This document shows, piece after piece, positions 54,028 through 63,410 of a stretch of DNA of 64,000 nucleotides (position 1 is its first letter; each line of letters opens with the position of its first letter). This DNA comes from Thermococcus sp. Bubb.Bath (GTDB taxonomy: Archaea > Methanobacteriota_B > Thermococci > Thermococcales > Thermococcaceae). The notes under the pieces are model-generated. The model did no database searches. It was not told where the DNA came from and saw nothing but the letters and a program-made list of their open reading frames with translations. Both the position numbers and the translations under genes were made by a program. The stretch spans positions 1 through 64,000 of the forward strand of contig NZ_SNUR01000002.1 in the NCBI RefSeq assembly GCF_012027595.1, given 5' to 3'.

Positions 54028-54702
54028 TCACTTGTTCATCATGAGCCTTATTCTCTCCGCGGCATCCTTCGCCTTGTCCGAGATGTTGCTGAGGGTTCTG
54101 GCAATGTTGAGAATGTAGAAACCCTCGCTCCAGTTCATCTTGTCCGCATTCTTGAAGACGAGCTGCATCAGTTCGGTGTCCAGGCCGTCTATCCTGCTCT
54201 CGACGCTCTCTATCTCGTGGATTATCTCGTACTCCCTCTTTATCTCGGATTCGGAGAATCCGCTCTCAACAACGCGGTCCATCTGCACTATCGCCTTGTA
54301 AACGAGCTTCGCCGATTTTATGCTCTCCGTGCCCATCCTGAGGATTACATCTTTGATGTCCTCCGGTATACTGACCTGCCTTTTGACGAGCAGCCATTTG
54401 GCGGTGTCCTCGGCTGCATCGGCTACCTTGTCCTGCATGTGGAGGTATATGAGGACGTCTTCCCTCGCCACAGCCATCATGAGCTTTGAGCTCAGGGAGT
54501 CCCTTATCTCCTCCTTTATCCTGTCGGCGACGTCCTCAAGGTTGTCGACTTCAAGGGCGAGCTTCTCCATCTCCTTGTAGTTTCCCTCGCGCCACGCCTG
54601 GAGGGCCTTCTCAAGGGTCTCGACCGCTTGGAGGGCCACCTCGGCGTGCTTTATGAGGGGCTTAAACGGGCTCTTTGCGAAGAGTTTCGTCCAGACCTGC
54701 AT
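54028..54702 (-). CDS. DUF47 (PhoU-like) phosphate transport regulator
   Basis: A 224-residue all-helical PhoU-like protein (TIGR00153 type) that partners PiT permeases. Features: EVDNLEDVADRIKEEIRDSL near residue 50, LHMQDKVADAAEDTA near 87 and a late ISDKAKDAAERIR. These carry E/D-x3-D metal-binding repeats. The ATG (GGGTGATAGC) lies 4 bases after the PiT stop, so it is cotranscribed with the transporter. Confidence 0.9.
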   Translation of the reverse strand: MQVWTKLFAKSPFKPLIKHAEVALQAVETLEKALQAWREGNYKEMEKLALEVDNLEDVADRIKEEIRDSLSSKLMMAVAREDVLIYLHMQDKVADAAEDTAKWLLVKRQVSIPEDIKDVILRMGTESIKSAKLVYKAIVQMDRVVESGFSESEIKREYEIIHEIESVESRIDGLDTELMQLVFKNADKMNWSEGFYILNIARTLSNISDKAKDAAERIRLMMNK

Positions 54703-54706
54703 GCTA

Positions 54707-55918
54707 TCACCCCACCATCATCAGGACTTTGAACAGGAAGGCACTTATCACCGCCGCCACGGGGACGGTAACGAACCACGATATTATTATATCCCAAATC
54801 ACGTTTTTGTTTATTGCGTTTATACCCCTCGCTAGGCCCACACCAATCACAGCACCGACTACGACGTGGGTTGTTGAGATTGGCATCCCAAGCCAGCTGG
54901 CCATCAGTATAACTGTCGCTGCAGAGAACTCCGTGGAGAAACCGCGTGTGTTGGTCAGCTCCGTTATCTTCTTTCCAACTGTTTCCATAACCTTGTACCC
55001 GTACATGAATATTCCAATGGCTATTCCAAGACCACCCATTGCCAGTATCCATCTTGGAACGGGGACTTTAACGCCGCTCATTCCCATTGTTATAACGGCG
55101 TACGCAGCCGCAATTGGACCGACGGCATTGGCAACGTCGTTTGAGCCGTGGGCGAGGGCAACGTAGGAAGACGTCACGATTTGTACCTTCTTGAAGATGC
55201 TCTCTACCCCAATGTACGGGTCATCCGGCCTAAAGCGGAGCCTTATAAGGAGGTAACTTGGGATGAAGACAGCTATTCCACTTGGGACTCCGTAGATGAG
55301 AACCCCATAGAGGAGGTTCCCCCCGTGGATTACCTTAAGGTAGAACATGGTTCCGATGATGACAAACGTCATCCCTACCCAAAAAGGTGCCCACCGACGG
55401 GCGCTTCTCACTGGGTCTTTACTTGCCAGTATGCTCCTTCTCACGGCTTTAAAAACAAAGAACGCGACTATTGCGCCGAATATAGGTGAGAGAATCCAGC
55501 TCAGGACGACCTGTGTAACTTTGCCCCAATCCACTATTGAGACCCCACCGTAGACTATTCCATATCCTATGACTCCACCGACTATGGAATGTGTTGTCGA
55601 TACGGGCAGACCATTGTACGTCGCAAATATGAGCCATATACTCGCCGCGAGAAGGGCGGCCAAAGAACCGTAAACCAAAACCCATGGATCATGGATAGCA
55701 CTTGGGTTGACGATTCCCTTTCTGATGGTCTCCGTAACGCTCTTTCCAAAGAAATACGCACCTGTAAAGTTCATTACTCCCGCTATTACCGCCGCTTGCT
55801 TGGGTGTTACTGCCCTCGCACCGACCGCAGTCCCCATCGAGTTGGCGACATCGTTAGCGCCTATGTTCCATGCCATCCAGAAACCTAGGATTATGGTACC
55901 GATTAGCCATGGATCCAT
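54707..55918 (-). CDS. PiT-family inorganic phosphate transporter
   Basis: A 403-residue permease with about ten transmembrane helices and the duplicated PiT signatures: GANDVANSMGT near residue 20 and HGSNDVANAVGPIAAA near 270. It imports phosphate with Na+ or H+. ATG at 55918 follows GGTGG; a GTG 9 bases earlier is in frame. Pairs with the DUF47 gene downstream. Confidence 0.95.
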   Translation of the reverse strand: MDPWLIGTIILGFWMAWNIGANDVANSMGTAVGARAVTPKQAAVIAGVMNFTGAYFFGKSVTETIRKGIVNPSAIHDPWVLVYGSLAALLAASIWLIFATYNGLPVSTTHSIVGGVIGYGIVYGGVSIVDWGKVTQVVLSWILSPIFGAIVAFFVFKAVRRSILASKDPVRSARRWAPFWVGMTFVIIGTMFYLKVIHGGNLLYGVLIYGVPSGIAVFIPSYLLIRLRFRPDDPYIGVESIFKKVQIVTSSYVALAHGSNDVANAVGPIAAAYAVITMGMSGVKVPVPRWILAMGGLGIAIGIFMYGYKVMETVGKKITELTNTRGFSTEFSAATVILMASWLGMPISTTHVVVGAVIGVGLARGINAINKNVIWDIIISWFVTVPVAAVISAFLFKVLMMVG

Positions 55919-56019
55919 CGTGCCCACCGGAGGGGACTAAATTGGGCAATATAAATATCTTGCCGCAGTAGAATATATGGAAGCAAATAGAAAGGATAGA
56001 GCTATATAGACAACATACC

Positions 56020-56964
56020 TCACGGGATAACCTGTGTGCCGGTCCTGCCTTCGAGGGCCTCAACCGCCTTATCCAGGGAGGCTATAACCGCCCTCTCGCC
56101 GCCCCACTCTACGAACCTTATGGCGGCGAGAACCTTTGGCCCCATGCTGCCCTTCCTGAAGTGTCCTTCCTCATAATAGCGCCTCAGCTCTTCAACGGTT
56201 ACCTCACCAAGCCACTTCTCATCGGGTTTTCCGTAGTTTATTGCCGCTCCATTCACATCTGTAAGGATCATGAAGATGTCCGCCTTTACCTCCTCCGCCA
56301 GTCTCTCGCCAGCCAAATCCTTGTCTATGACTGCCTCAACCCCCTTGAGCTGGCCGTTCTCCTCGATAACCGGGACTCCACCGCCGCCGCTCGCTATGGT
56401 GATGAATCCCTTCTCCACGAGTTCAACGATAACCGGCGCCTCGACGTGGCCCTTGGGGTCTGGACTGGGCACAACGCGCCTCCACCCCCTTCCGGCGTCC
56501 TCTATAACCATCCATCCCTTCTCCTTCGCGAGCCTCTTTGCTGTTTCCTCGTTGTAGAAGGGCCCAACCGGTTTACTGGGGTTCTGGAATGCTGGGTCGT
56601 TCTTGTCAACGATGCTCTGGGTTACTATCGTAGCAACGGGCTTCTCAACCCCCCTCTGCCTCAGCTCGTTTATGAGAGCCTGCCCTATCATGTAGCCTAT
56701 CTGTCCCTGGGTCATTGCCCCAGCAACGTCCATCGGCTGGGCTGGAATGCCGTGAACCTGCTGGCCGGCGTCCATGTGAAGGAGAAGCGCCCCAACCTGC
56801 GGCCCGTTTCCGTGAGTGATAACCACCTCATATTTGCCATTGAGGATTATATCCGCTATCTGCTTTGCGGTCCTCCTCACGTTCTCCATCTGCTCCTCGT
56901 ATGTTCCCTTCTGCCCCCGCTGGAGAATGGCGTTCCCGCCGAGCGCTATCACGACCCTCTTCAT
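56020..56964 (-). CDS. arcC: Carbamate kinase
   Basis: A 314-residue amino-acid-kinase-fold enzyme interconverting carbamoyl phosphate and ATP; in Thermococcales it can supply carbamoyl phosphate. Motifs: [17 protein letters not shown] at the N-terminus, [19 protein letters not shown] near 50, [10 protein letters not shown] near 214 and [15 protein letters not shown] near 272. GGTGAGGGT precedes the ATG. Confidence 0.95.
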   Translation of the reverse strand: MKRVVIALGGNAILQRGQKGTYEEQMENVRRTAKQIADIILNGKYEVVITHGNGPQVGALLLHMDAGQQVHGIPAQPMDVAGAMTQGQIGYMIGQALINELRQRGVEKPVATIVTQSIVDKNDPAFQNPSKPVGPFYNEETAKRLAKEKGWMVIEDAGRGWRRVVPSPDPKGHVEAPVIVELVEKGFITIASGGGGVPVIEENGQLKGVEAVIDKDLAGERLAEEVKADIFMILTDVNGAAINYGKPDEKWLGEVTVEELRRYYEEGHFRKGSMGPKVLAAIRFVEWGGERAVIASLDKAVEALEGRTGTQVIP

Positions 56965-57086
56965 ACCCTCACCTCCGGATGGATGAGTACGCGCACGGGC
57001 ATAAAAACGTTCGTTAGGGTATCTTCAAGTTCACTGGAAAAAGGTTCGAGAAAACTTCGTGGAAGTTGATAAAAGTAAAGTTTAGC

Positions 57087-58349
57087 TCAGAGGTACCACT
57101 CCGAGAACCTTCCCAGGCCGAGCCTCTCAAGCGTTCTCATGACTCCCAGCGCTATCCCCTCAACTTCTATGCCGCCTGGAAGCTTGTAGGCGTCCCCGAC
57201 GATGTAGATGTCCTCAGTTGGAAACTCCTCGACAGCCTGCCCGCTGGCGACCCTGTTCACGGGATTTCCGTCGAGATATGTCTGGATGAGCAGAATCTCC
57301 CCTTCCTCATCGAGGTTCGGGAAAATTCTGTAGATGTCCTCGATGCCCTTATTCTGTTCTGCCTTGATGCCCCTGCTCTGGAGCGCGTGGTGGAGCATTA
57401 TGAGGGTGTAGCCTTCGGGAGCGAGCTCCGCGCTTATAGCGGTCGGCTCATTGTAGCCGTTTATCCTCTCCGTATCGAGCGTGAAGACGACGGTGTTTCC
57501 AATCCTCGGTTCTCCTTTAAGGGCGACATTGTACTTTATGCCCTCGCTCGGCTTCAGGGAATCCACCTTTTTGAGGTAGTCTCTGTCGAAGTTATCCCTT
57601 CCAAGGAGCTCCACAGTCTCTTTGATGCCGATGTTTGAAACCAGCACATCGTAGGAGAACTCCTCGTTGTCGGCCGTCACGACCTTCTTGGCCTCGGTAT
57701 TGACTTCAACGGCCTTCTTCCGCGTCAGAATCTTTCCGCCGTTCTCCCCAACGATTCTCGCAAGCTCGTCAGTTAGGGCCTTACAGCCCCCCTTGACGAG
57801 ACCGGGACCGCCCCACTTCAAAGCCGCCTTTATCTCCCTCGCCAGCTCTCCAGCTGGAACGTCGAGGACGCTGTCTGCCCAGCCCAGGAAGCTCTTGATG
57901 AAGAGGTCGGTGAACTCGTTGTCGCCTATCCTCTCCCTTATCCACTCCCTTCCGCTCATCTCGGCCTCTTCTCCATTCGGGAGCTTGTTCCTCTTTATGT
58001 CCAGAAGGAGTTTGGTTGCCTTGGCCCTCTCCTTCCAGCCCAAGTACTTCCAGCCGTCGCGGTAGTGGAAGGTTTTGCCCTCGTAGAATATCATGCCCTT
58101 TGGATTGGAGTTCACTATTGTGACGTTCGCACCGAGGAGCTTAAGGAGATGTGCCAGTGGGCCGTCTTCGCCGTGCGGGAGCATGTGAAAGGCCCCCGTT
58201 GAGAGGCCGAAGCCCTTGTAGTTCAGGTTCGTAAAGCGACCGCCGGTGTAGGGTGCCTTCTCAAGAACCGTGACATCGTAGCCGTTCTTGGTTAAGAACC
58301 CAGCCGTTAAAAGCCCGCCGATTCCAGAGCCTATTACGACTGCCCTCAT
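57087..58349 (-). CDS. FAD-dependent oxidoreductase (phytoene desaturase-like)
   Basis: A 420-residue flavoprotein. The dinucleotide fold VIGSGIGGLLTAGFLTKNG is near residues 5-23, with VLEKAPYTGGRF near 31, and the C-terminal FAD motif IYIVGDAYKLPGGIEVEGIA near 390-409. It resembles the carotenoid desaturase/amine oxidase superfamily; in archaea such enzymes may also reduce isoprenoid lipids. Substrate not determinable. GGTGGTAGA precedes the ATG. Confidence 0.85.
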   Translation of the reverse strand: MRAVVIGSGIGGLLTAGFLTKNGYDVTVLEKAPYTGGRFTNLNYKGFGLSTGAFHMLPHGEDGPLAHLLKLLGANVTIVNSNPKGMIFYEGKTFHYRDGWKYLGWKERAKATKLLLDIKRNKLPNGEEAEMSGREWIRERIGDNEFTDLFIKSFLGWADSVLDVPAGELAREIKAALKWGGPGLVKGGCKALTDELARIVGENGGKILTRKKAVEVNTEAKKVVTADNEEFSYDVLVSNIGIKETVELLGRDNFDRDYLKKVDSLKPSEGIKYNVALKGEPRIGNTVVFTLDTERINGYNEPTAISAELAPEGYTLIMLHHALQSRGIKAEQNKGIEDIYRIFPNLDEEGEILLIQTYLDGNPVNRVASGQAVEEFPTEDIYIVGDAYKLPGGIEVEGIALGVMRTLERLGLGRFSEWYL

Positions 58350-58427
58350 TCTACCACCTGAAAGGCCAAAGGTGAAGGAGAAATATAAGGGTTTGGCCGT
58401 TGCATAGATGCGCGACTCTTTTACTCA

Positions 58428-58575
58428 GGCTTCTTTTGATTTATCCTAAGAGGAAAACTTAACTTGAAATAAATTTATACTCGAAAAAAAAAGGAAGAAT
58501 CCTTACGTTAAATAAAAGGAAAAATTTATAAGAACAAAGTGATTAGAGTGTGTTGCAAATACCCATAAGGAGGTG
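58428..58575 (+). promoter_or_regulatory. Promoter and upstream region shared with 60506-60620
   Basis: Contains TTTATACTC (about 58473) and the TATA box TTTATAAG (58525-58532), then AAGGAGGTG. The stretch from CTTCTTTTGA through TTTATACTC and the A-rich tract aligns with that before the membrane gene at 60621, including the spacing to the second TATA-like element. Confidence 0.6.
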
Positions 58576-58581
58576 AACTTC

Positions 58582-59526
58582 GTGAAGTGGAAGCCCTTAT
58601 TTGCAGTCCTGTTGGGACTGCTGATGGTTGGAGTGACGGCTGGAAGTGTTAGTGCTCAAGTATCCCCCACCAATCTCCAAATCTCCAACGTTGATAGTCA
58701 TACCAAGATTATTTCACTCTCAACAACTAACCCGTATCAATTTCACCCACTACCCCCAAAACCGAAAGTGTTCTTGGACAAGGATCAGGTTGATTTGGAA
58801 TTCTCAAAGTATGACTCGTATATTCAGTATGGGGGCAGGATATACCTTGCATTCCACTGGGGTCTGGACATTATTTATGTCCTCAACGCAGGAAGTCCTG
58901 ATAGAGTTTCCCTACTGATTCCGTGGGAGGTAAAAACACCCTCTGGATGGGTTCCACTCTTTGAGGAGGATGACCCTGATGTCTACGTCAAAGTTTACAT
59001 TGGGGATAACAGCACAATCAAGATAACAATAGAAGATCACGACGGGATTCACCCCATAGAGAAAAAGATTGGAAACGTCGAGTTCAGGTTAAAGCGTGTT
59101 CAAGTTTCTGCTCCCGAAAACGACGTTACCTCCGCAGAGGTTTACATTGGAATGACACCCCGTCCTGAATTCATAAATACAACCCTACCAATAGTCATGG
59201 GGTACACTCACACATGGGACTGGAGCCGTTTTGTGACAGTAATTACTGCCGTTGTAGCGGAGGGTTTTGTATCAGTGGCTTTTGGACCCGAAGCAGGCAT
59301 GTTAGCAAAAATAGCGTTTAGTGCCTTGACTTCTTTTACGGCAGATGAACTTGCTGGTCATTTACCTAAGGAGTCATGGACCATTGGAAAGATATTCAAC
59401 GTCAAACTCGACTATGATGAATACTTAGTGCACGGAGGCCCATCCCCTTCTCCCTGTTTCAACGGAAGATGCGCAATGTACCTTAACCCATCAAACAGTA
59501 TCAACCCGAACAATGGAAGGGGTTAG
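58582..59526 (+). CDS. Secreted protein of unknown function
   Basis: A 314-residue protein with a signal peptide (KWKP, a Leu-rich core, cleavage after SVSA near residue 24). Beta-rich body with aromatic stretches (YIQYGGRIYLAFHWGLDIIY) and one late hydrophobic segment near 210-255. The C-terminus has a Cys pair (PCFNGRCAMY) and an Asn/Pro tail. No family recognised. GTG at 58582 is chosen because AAGGAGGTG ends 6 bases before it. It is coupled to the next gene by 1 base. Confidence 0.65.
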   Translation: MKWKPLFAVLLGLLMVGVTAGSVSAQVSPTNLQISNVDSHTKIISLSTTNPYQFHPLPPKPKVFLDKDQVDLEFSKYDSYIQYGGRIYLAFHWGLDIIYVLNAGSPDRVSLLIPWEVKTPSGWVPLFEEDDPDVYVKVYIGDNSTIKITIEDHDGIHPIEKKIGNVEFRLKRVQVSAPENDVTSAEVYIGMTPRPEFINTTLPIVMGYTHTWDWSRFVTVITAVVAEGFVSVAFGPEAGMLAKIAFSALTSFTADELAGHLPKESWTIGKIFNVKLDYDEYLVHGGPSPSPCFNGRCAMYLNPSNSINPNNGRG

Positions 59527-59527
59527 T

Positions 59528-60103
59528 ATGAAAAACTTTTTTGCTTTTATTCTATCAAACTATGGGGTGTGGGAAGTGAATAGGGAAACACCACCGGAGA
59601 AGCTAACATTTGTTGACACATTCGTAAGAGGATTTCTAAGTTTCGGCCTGCTGGGTTCGTTCTTCGGAATCATCATCTACGCGGTCTCCAAGTCTCTTTG
59701 GGCTACTGCAAAGTTCAACCTCGCCCTCTGGATTATAACATCTCCCCTCGCATACTTCAGGATTTACAACCCTGCACTGAAGTGGCTGATAGATAGTGGA
59801 GAGTCCTTCTCGCAAGCAAAAAGGAAGGCCGAGCGGGCTGCTAAGAGGTTTGCCCTTGAGTGGGCGATCCTGCTTCCGCTGGCGACTGCTGCCGGGGCAG
59901 TCCTGTACTCTGGGGTTTACCCAAACGTTCCGCTTGCAGTTGCGCTCGTCGTCCTGAACTCGGCCTTTTGGGGTTACGTACACGCGAGGATCTTCACACA
60001 GGCCTACCTCCCATTCGCCAACCTCAAGAATGTGTTCTGGGTTTCAAAAGTGCTCTGGCGGAGAATCTATAGATCGACGGATGGCCATTCTGACGGAGTT
60101 TGA
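59528..60103 (+). CDS. Membrane protein of unknown function
   Basis: A 191-residue protein with hydrophobic helices near residues 32-55, 58-72, 115-132 and 135-155. Starts 1 base after the secreted protein's stop, with GGAAGGGG upstream, so the two are likely cotranscribed. No family recognised. Confidence 0.65.
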   Translation: MKNFFAFILSNYGVWEVNRETPPEKLTFVDTFVRGFLSFGLLGSFFGIIIYAVSKSLWATAKFNLALWIITSPLAYFRIYNPALKWLIDSGESFSQAKRKAERAAKRFALEWAILLPLATAAGAVLYSGVYPNVPLAVALVVLNSAFWGYVHARIFTQAYLPFANLKNVFWVSKVLWRRIYRSTDGHSDGV

Positions 60104-60620
60104 GGATGTATGTTAATTGGATCACGTTGTGAATTTTAAGGAGTGTGTTCGAGTTTTTCATTATTAAAAATTCAAGTGCATTTAGCAATAATGGATACTG
60201 ATGCATGATCCTCTGTCAGATTTACAGTGTTCAGTAGATGGCAGAAGTGAAAACTTATCAATTTTTTATTTTTTTAAGTTGGATATCATTCCAAAAATTT
60301 GGGTAATGAACAGAAAATTGATTGCATACATCACTATGCTCATTTTGGCAACATTAGCGTTTTGGGTGATCATTCCAATCCCACTTTGAGGTGATGAAAG
60401 ATGAAACCCGCCAAATCTATCAAACTCTCTCGTTCCTCTTCTTTGCACAGGCTTCTATGCTCACTATACACGCTAAGACTCTGAATTTAACCCCTTTTCC
60501 TTAAGCTTTCTTTTGACTAATTCTAAGTGCAAAATGTGACTTTAACAGATTTATACTCATAAAAAATGGAAGGCTAGAATTATTGGTAAAAGAAAAAACT
60601 TTTAAAGAGGAAATGTCAAT
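60104..60620. other. AT-rich intergenic region with two doubtful mini-ORFs
   Basis: No established gene. A 27-codon ORF (60306-60389) would encode a single hydrophobic helix. A 36-codon ORF (60394-60504), next to GAGGTGATGAAAG, reads like the start of a membrane protein (SFLFFAQASMLTIHAKTL) but soon stops. Both could be relics. From 60506 on the sequence resembles 58428-58530 and probably holds the promoter of the next gene. Confidence 0.4.
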
Positions 60621-60944
60621 ATGAACGTGATTTGCATGAGGAGAGAGCAGTTGATAGTCTATGCCGCCATAACAGTGCTGGCAATCTTTGCCGCCGTCTT
60701 AGCTCTGGATGCCAGTTACTTTACCACCCATCACCTGCTGTCCGTCATGGGGGTTATCATATTCCTCCTTCTGGGCACGGAGCTTTTTCTTGTAAGAATG
60801 CACGTATCGCGGACGGACGTCTTGATGGGTGCCGCCATGATATTCATAGCATTGGGTTTTGCCCTCTACGTAGACTACACGTTTTATCCACGCCATTCCG
60901 CGATGAGAACAATGGAGGTGTGGTTAGCCGTGAGTATAACATAG
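60621..60944 (+). CDS. Small membrane protein ending at an in-frame TAG
   Basis: About 107 residues with three hydrophobic helices and the element DASYFTTHHLLSVMG. The TAG at 60942-60944 falls in the middle of a fourth helix. The same frame runs on for 23 sense codons (IVAAEMMQLGRRLSKIRG...) to a TGA at 61014-61016, which overlaps the ribosome site of the next gene as a natural operon stop would. So the gene is probably truncated or recoded. ATG at 60636 is an alternative start. Paralogous to the next gene. Confidence 0.65.
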   Translation: MNVICMRREQLIVYAAITVLAIFAAVLALDASYFTTHHLLSVMGVIIFLLLGTELFLVRMHVSRTDVLMGAAMIFIALGFALYVDYTFYPRHSAMRTMEVWLAVSIT

Positions 60945-61021
60945 ATAGTTGCGGCGGAGATGATGCAGTTGGGCAGGAGGTTATCGAAGATAAGAGGAGT
61001 GACACAAAAGAGGTGATTGCT

Positions 61022-61303
61022 ATGAGGTTGGTACCAGTTATCCAGTGGGTTGGGTTTGCCCTTACAGCGCTATTCATGGGGATCTCCCTCTATGACCAGG
61101 CCTATTTTATTGACCACCATCTGTTAGCGGTCTTTGCAGTTGTGATGACAATCCTTGAAGAGGCTGGAACCTATCTGGCAAAAGTCGAAGGCAGGATAAC
61201 TCCAAGGAATGCCATGCTTACCAGCGTTCTACTTTTCCTAGTGATGATAGCGGCCCTCTATGTTGACCACGTTGAAGCTCACGTTTTTCATCTTATTTAT
61301 TGA
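61022..61303 (+). CDS. Small membrane protein, paralogue of the preceding gene
   Basis: A 93-residue protein with three hydrophobic helices. DQAYFIDHHLLAVFAVVMT aligns with DASYFTTHHLLSVMGVIIF of the upstream gene, including the His pair, and ALYVDHVEAHVFH adds more His residues. ATG follows GAGGTGATTGCT. No family recognised; a tandem duplication is clear by eye. Confidence 0.7.
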   Translation: MRLVPVIQWVGFALTALFMGISLYDQAYFIDHHLLAVFAVVMTILEEAGTYLAKVEGRITPRNAMLTSVLLFLVMIAALYVDHVEAHVFHLIY

Positions 61304-61330
61304 AGTGTCTTTTTTCTTGTTTTTGTGATC
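61304..61330 (+). terminator. Oligo-T terminator
   Basis: GTCTTTTTTCTTGTTTTTGTG follows the stop of the second small membrane gene. Confidence 0.5.
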
Positions 61331-61402
61331 GTTGAGGACCTTTGACTTTCTGTGAAGTTGACAACAGTTATGAGAAAAATAGAAGCAGGGCATAAAAGAG
61401 GC

Positions 61403-63361
61403 TCAGAGCCTCCACTCAACCCCAAGAATCTCGCTGTACGTATCGAGCACCTTTTCAAGGTACTCCCTGGCCGTTCCGACCTTGTCGATCCTGAACTTCC
61501 CTGCCCACTTCTCATTGCCGAACTCTTCGCTTCCCTTGGCAACGAGGTCGATAACGCGCATGCTGTCCCAGAACACCGGACCGTGACCGGTTTTCTTCGC
61601 GTAGTCTATCATGCGCTTGAGTTGCCGCTTTGAGTGCTCTTCCATGTCTACGTTCTCCCCGTAGGCCTCCATGAAGAGGGCCTTAAGGACCGGCTTCATC
61701 CAGCCGCGGTGGAAGCGGCACCAGCCGACGTTGTCGTACCAGAACTCCCAGAGGGCGCTCGCGATAATCTTCTGGGCCAGCTCCTCCGGCTCGAGGAAGA
61801 CGCCGAACTGGTAGAACGTCCAGTAGCGGCCCTGAATCGGGAGCGGGATGTAGTTTCCAATGGCCCAGTACATTGTCGGCGTCATCTCACCGTCCTCGCC
61901 GAGAGGCGTGTAGACGGCGTAGTCCTTGAAGCTCTCGCCATATTTGAGTCTGTCCTTGAACTTCTCGTCGAGGATGACGCTCGCCTTTCTCTTCCCGAGA
62001 CCGATGATCTTGGCTATCTCGTTCTCGGCGAAAGCCACTCTGTGGGCAAGTTCAGCAACGAGCTTAGCGTTCTTCTTGCTGGCCTCGGCGGGCCTCTCAA
62101 GGAGCGCCTCCTTAGTGAAGTCAGGGACATCGCTGAGACCGACTTCCTCCGGCTTGAGTATTCCGCGGTGGACGAGCTCGAGAACCCACGCCGCGGTTCC
62201 TCCGAACTCTATGGCGTCGAAGCCCATAGCATCAACGGTCGGGACACTTATGTCGCTGGCGCGGAGGGTTATGACGCCGCTGAGCGGGCCGTTGGCTTCC
62301 CTCGGCTCGTACTCGATGTGGTGGCCGTTGGCATACTTCTTGCACACGACCGGACAGGGCTCACCGCAGTTCGTCCAGTTCTTGGTCTCTATCGCTTCTT
62401 TGTTGAAGGGCTCCCAGTAGTGCTTCATTATGGCCTCGTGGATCTTAATCCTCTCTTCCTTCTCAATGTAGGGCATCCCCCAGTTGAGGATTGGGACGAA
62501 GTCGCCCTCGGCAGGGTAGTTCCCGCCGAAGGTTCCGCCGGTTTTGAGCTTCGGGTTATACTTGTACTTGACGGTCTTCTCGCTTATGATGTCGTTGTAT
62601 GGCTTCTTGTGAACGCCCTCAACGATGCCCTTGGCGGTTCTGAAGGAGGAGATGTCCTCCCCTGGGAATTTCCTTTTCCTCGGTTTTCCGCCGAAGATTA
62701 CGCCGACGACGTTGTGCGCCCTCATGAGAACGCTTCCGGAGCCGCCACGAGCTGCCCAGTCCTCGCTTCCTTCAACGCGTTTGCCCTTCCTGAGGGTCTG
62801 GGAGAATATTCCGCCGTAGTTGGTGTTCAGCGCGGAAGGACCGACGACGGCAATGCGGTACTCGAAGTCGAACTTCTCGCCGAAGGTGTCTATGAGGTAC
62901 TGGGTAAGGGCGTAGACTCCTTCTTCCCCTTTGTAACCGTGCCATATCTCGATAAGCCTGTCCAGCTCAATCTCGTGGAGCTCGACGTTGACGTTCGAGC
63001 CGTCGTTATAGAGAATGACCACAACCGGTTTCTCCGCCTTCCCTTCAAATGTGACGAAGTCAACGCCGACGTTCTTGAAGGCGTAGGCGGCACCGCCCAT
63101 CGCCGACGGGAAGAGCGTTCCGTAGAGCGGCGAGCGGAAGAAGAACATTAACCTGTGCGCTCCCGGAAGGATAGAGCCCGCGAACGGTCCCCTTCCCATT
63201 ACCACCACGTTGCCTGGGTCGTAGGGGTCCTTGGCGTGGGTGCCGAGCTTCTCGTGGAGCTCGATGCCGTAGTCTATGATGCCGTAAACGTCCTTCTTCT
63301 CGAACTCCTCGCTCTTGACCTTTCCCTCATTGAGGTTCAGATGAAGCACCGTGAACTTCAT
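61403..63361 (-). CDS. gor: Glyceraldehyde-3-phosphate:ferredoxin oxidoreductase
   Basis: Tungsten-pterin, 4Fe-4S enzyme of the AOR family that oxidises glyceraldehyde-3-phosphate to 3-phosphoglycerate with ferredoxin, the key glycolytic step in Thermococcales. The 652-residue length equals the P. furiosus enzyme, and the N-terminus VLHLNLNEGKV plus VVGPSALNTNYGG, EDWAARGGSGSVLMRAHNVV match it. The cluster ligands lie in CGEPCPVVC near 339-347 with a further Cys in NVGWCRFH near 563. GGTGGTGAGAGC precedes the ATG. A glycolytic motif lies in its promoter, which supports the assignment over other AOR types. Confidence 0.92.
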   Translation of the reverse strand: MKFTVLHLNLNEGKVKSEEFEKKDVYGIIDYGIELHEKLGTHAKDPYDPGNVVVMGRGPFAGSILPGAHRLMFFFRSPLYGTLFPSAMGGAAYAFKNVGVDFVTFEGKAEKPVVVILYNDGSNVNVELHEIELDRLIEIWHGYKGEEGVYALTQYLIDTFGEKFDFEYRIAVVGPSALNTNYGGIFSQTLRKGKRVEGSEDWAARGGSGSVLMRAHNVVGVIFGGKPRKRKFPGEDISSFRTAKGIVEGVHKKPYNDIISEKTVKYKYNPKLKTGGTFGGNYPAEGDFVPILNWGMPYIEKEERIKIHEAIMKHYWEPFNKEAIETKNWTNCGEPCPVVCKKYANGHHIEYEPREANGPLSGVITLRASDISVPTVDAMGFDAIEFGGTAAWVLELVHRGILKPEEVGLSDVPDFTKEALLERPAEASKKNAKLVAELAHRVAFAENEIAKIIGLGKRKASVILDEKFKDRLKYGESFKDYAVYTPLGEDGEMTPTMYWAIGNYIPLPIQGRYWTFYQFGVFLEPEELAQKIIASALWEFWYDNVGWCRFHRGWMKPVLKALFMEAYGENVDMEEHSKRQLKRMIDYAKKTGHGPVFWDSMRVIDLVAKGSEEFGNEKWAGKFRIDKVGTAREYLEKVLDTYSEILGVEWRL

Positions 63362-63377
63362 GCTCTCACCACCTTTG

Positions 63378-63394
63378 TATCACTCCGAGTGTTA
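63378..63394. promoter_or_regulatory. Thermococcales glycolytic motif (TGM) at the gor start site
   Basis: TATCAC, five bases, then GTGTTA: 11 of 12 positions fit the TATCAC-N5-GTGATA palindrome read by the Tgr/TrmBL1 regulator. It lies downstream of the TATA box, over the expected start of transcription, the placement that gives repression of glycolytic genes when sugar is absent. Confidence 0.75.
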
Positions 63395-63410
63395 GTTTTT
63401 TGATGAAGTG

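Noticed and set aside
61634-63151. A 505-codon plus-strand ORF
   Set aside because: It lies wholly antisense to gor and arises from GC-rich codon bias; no ribosome site, and its translation is rich in Val/Leu/Glu without domain features.
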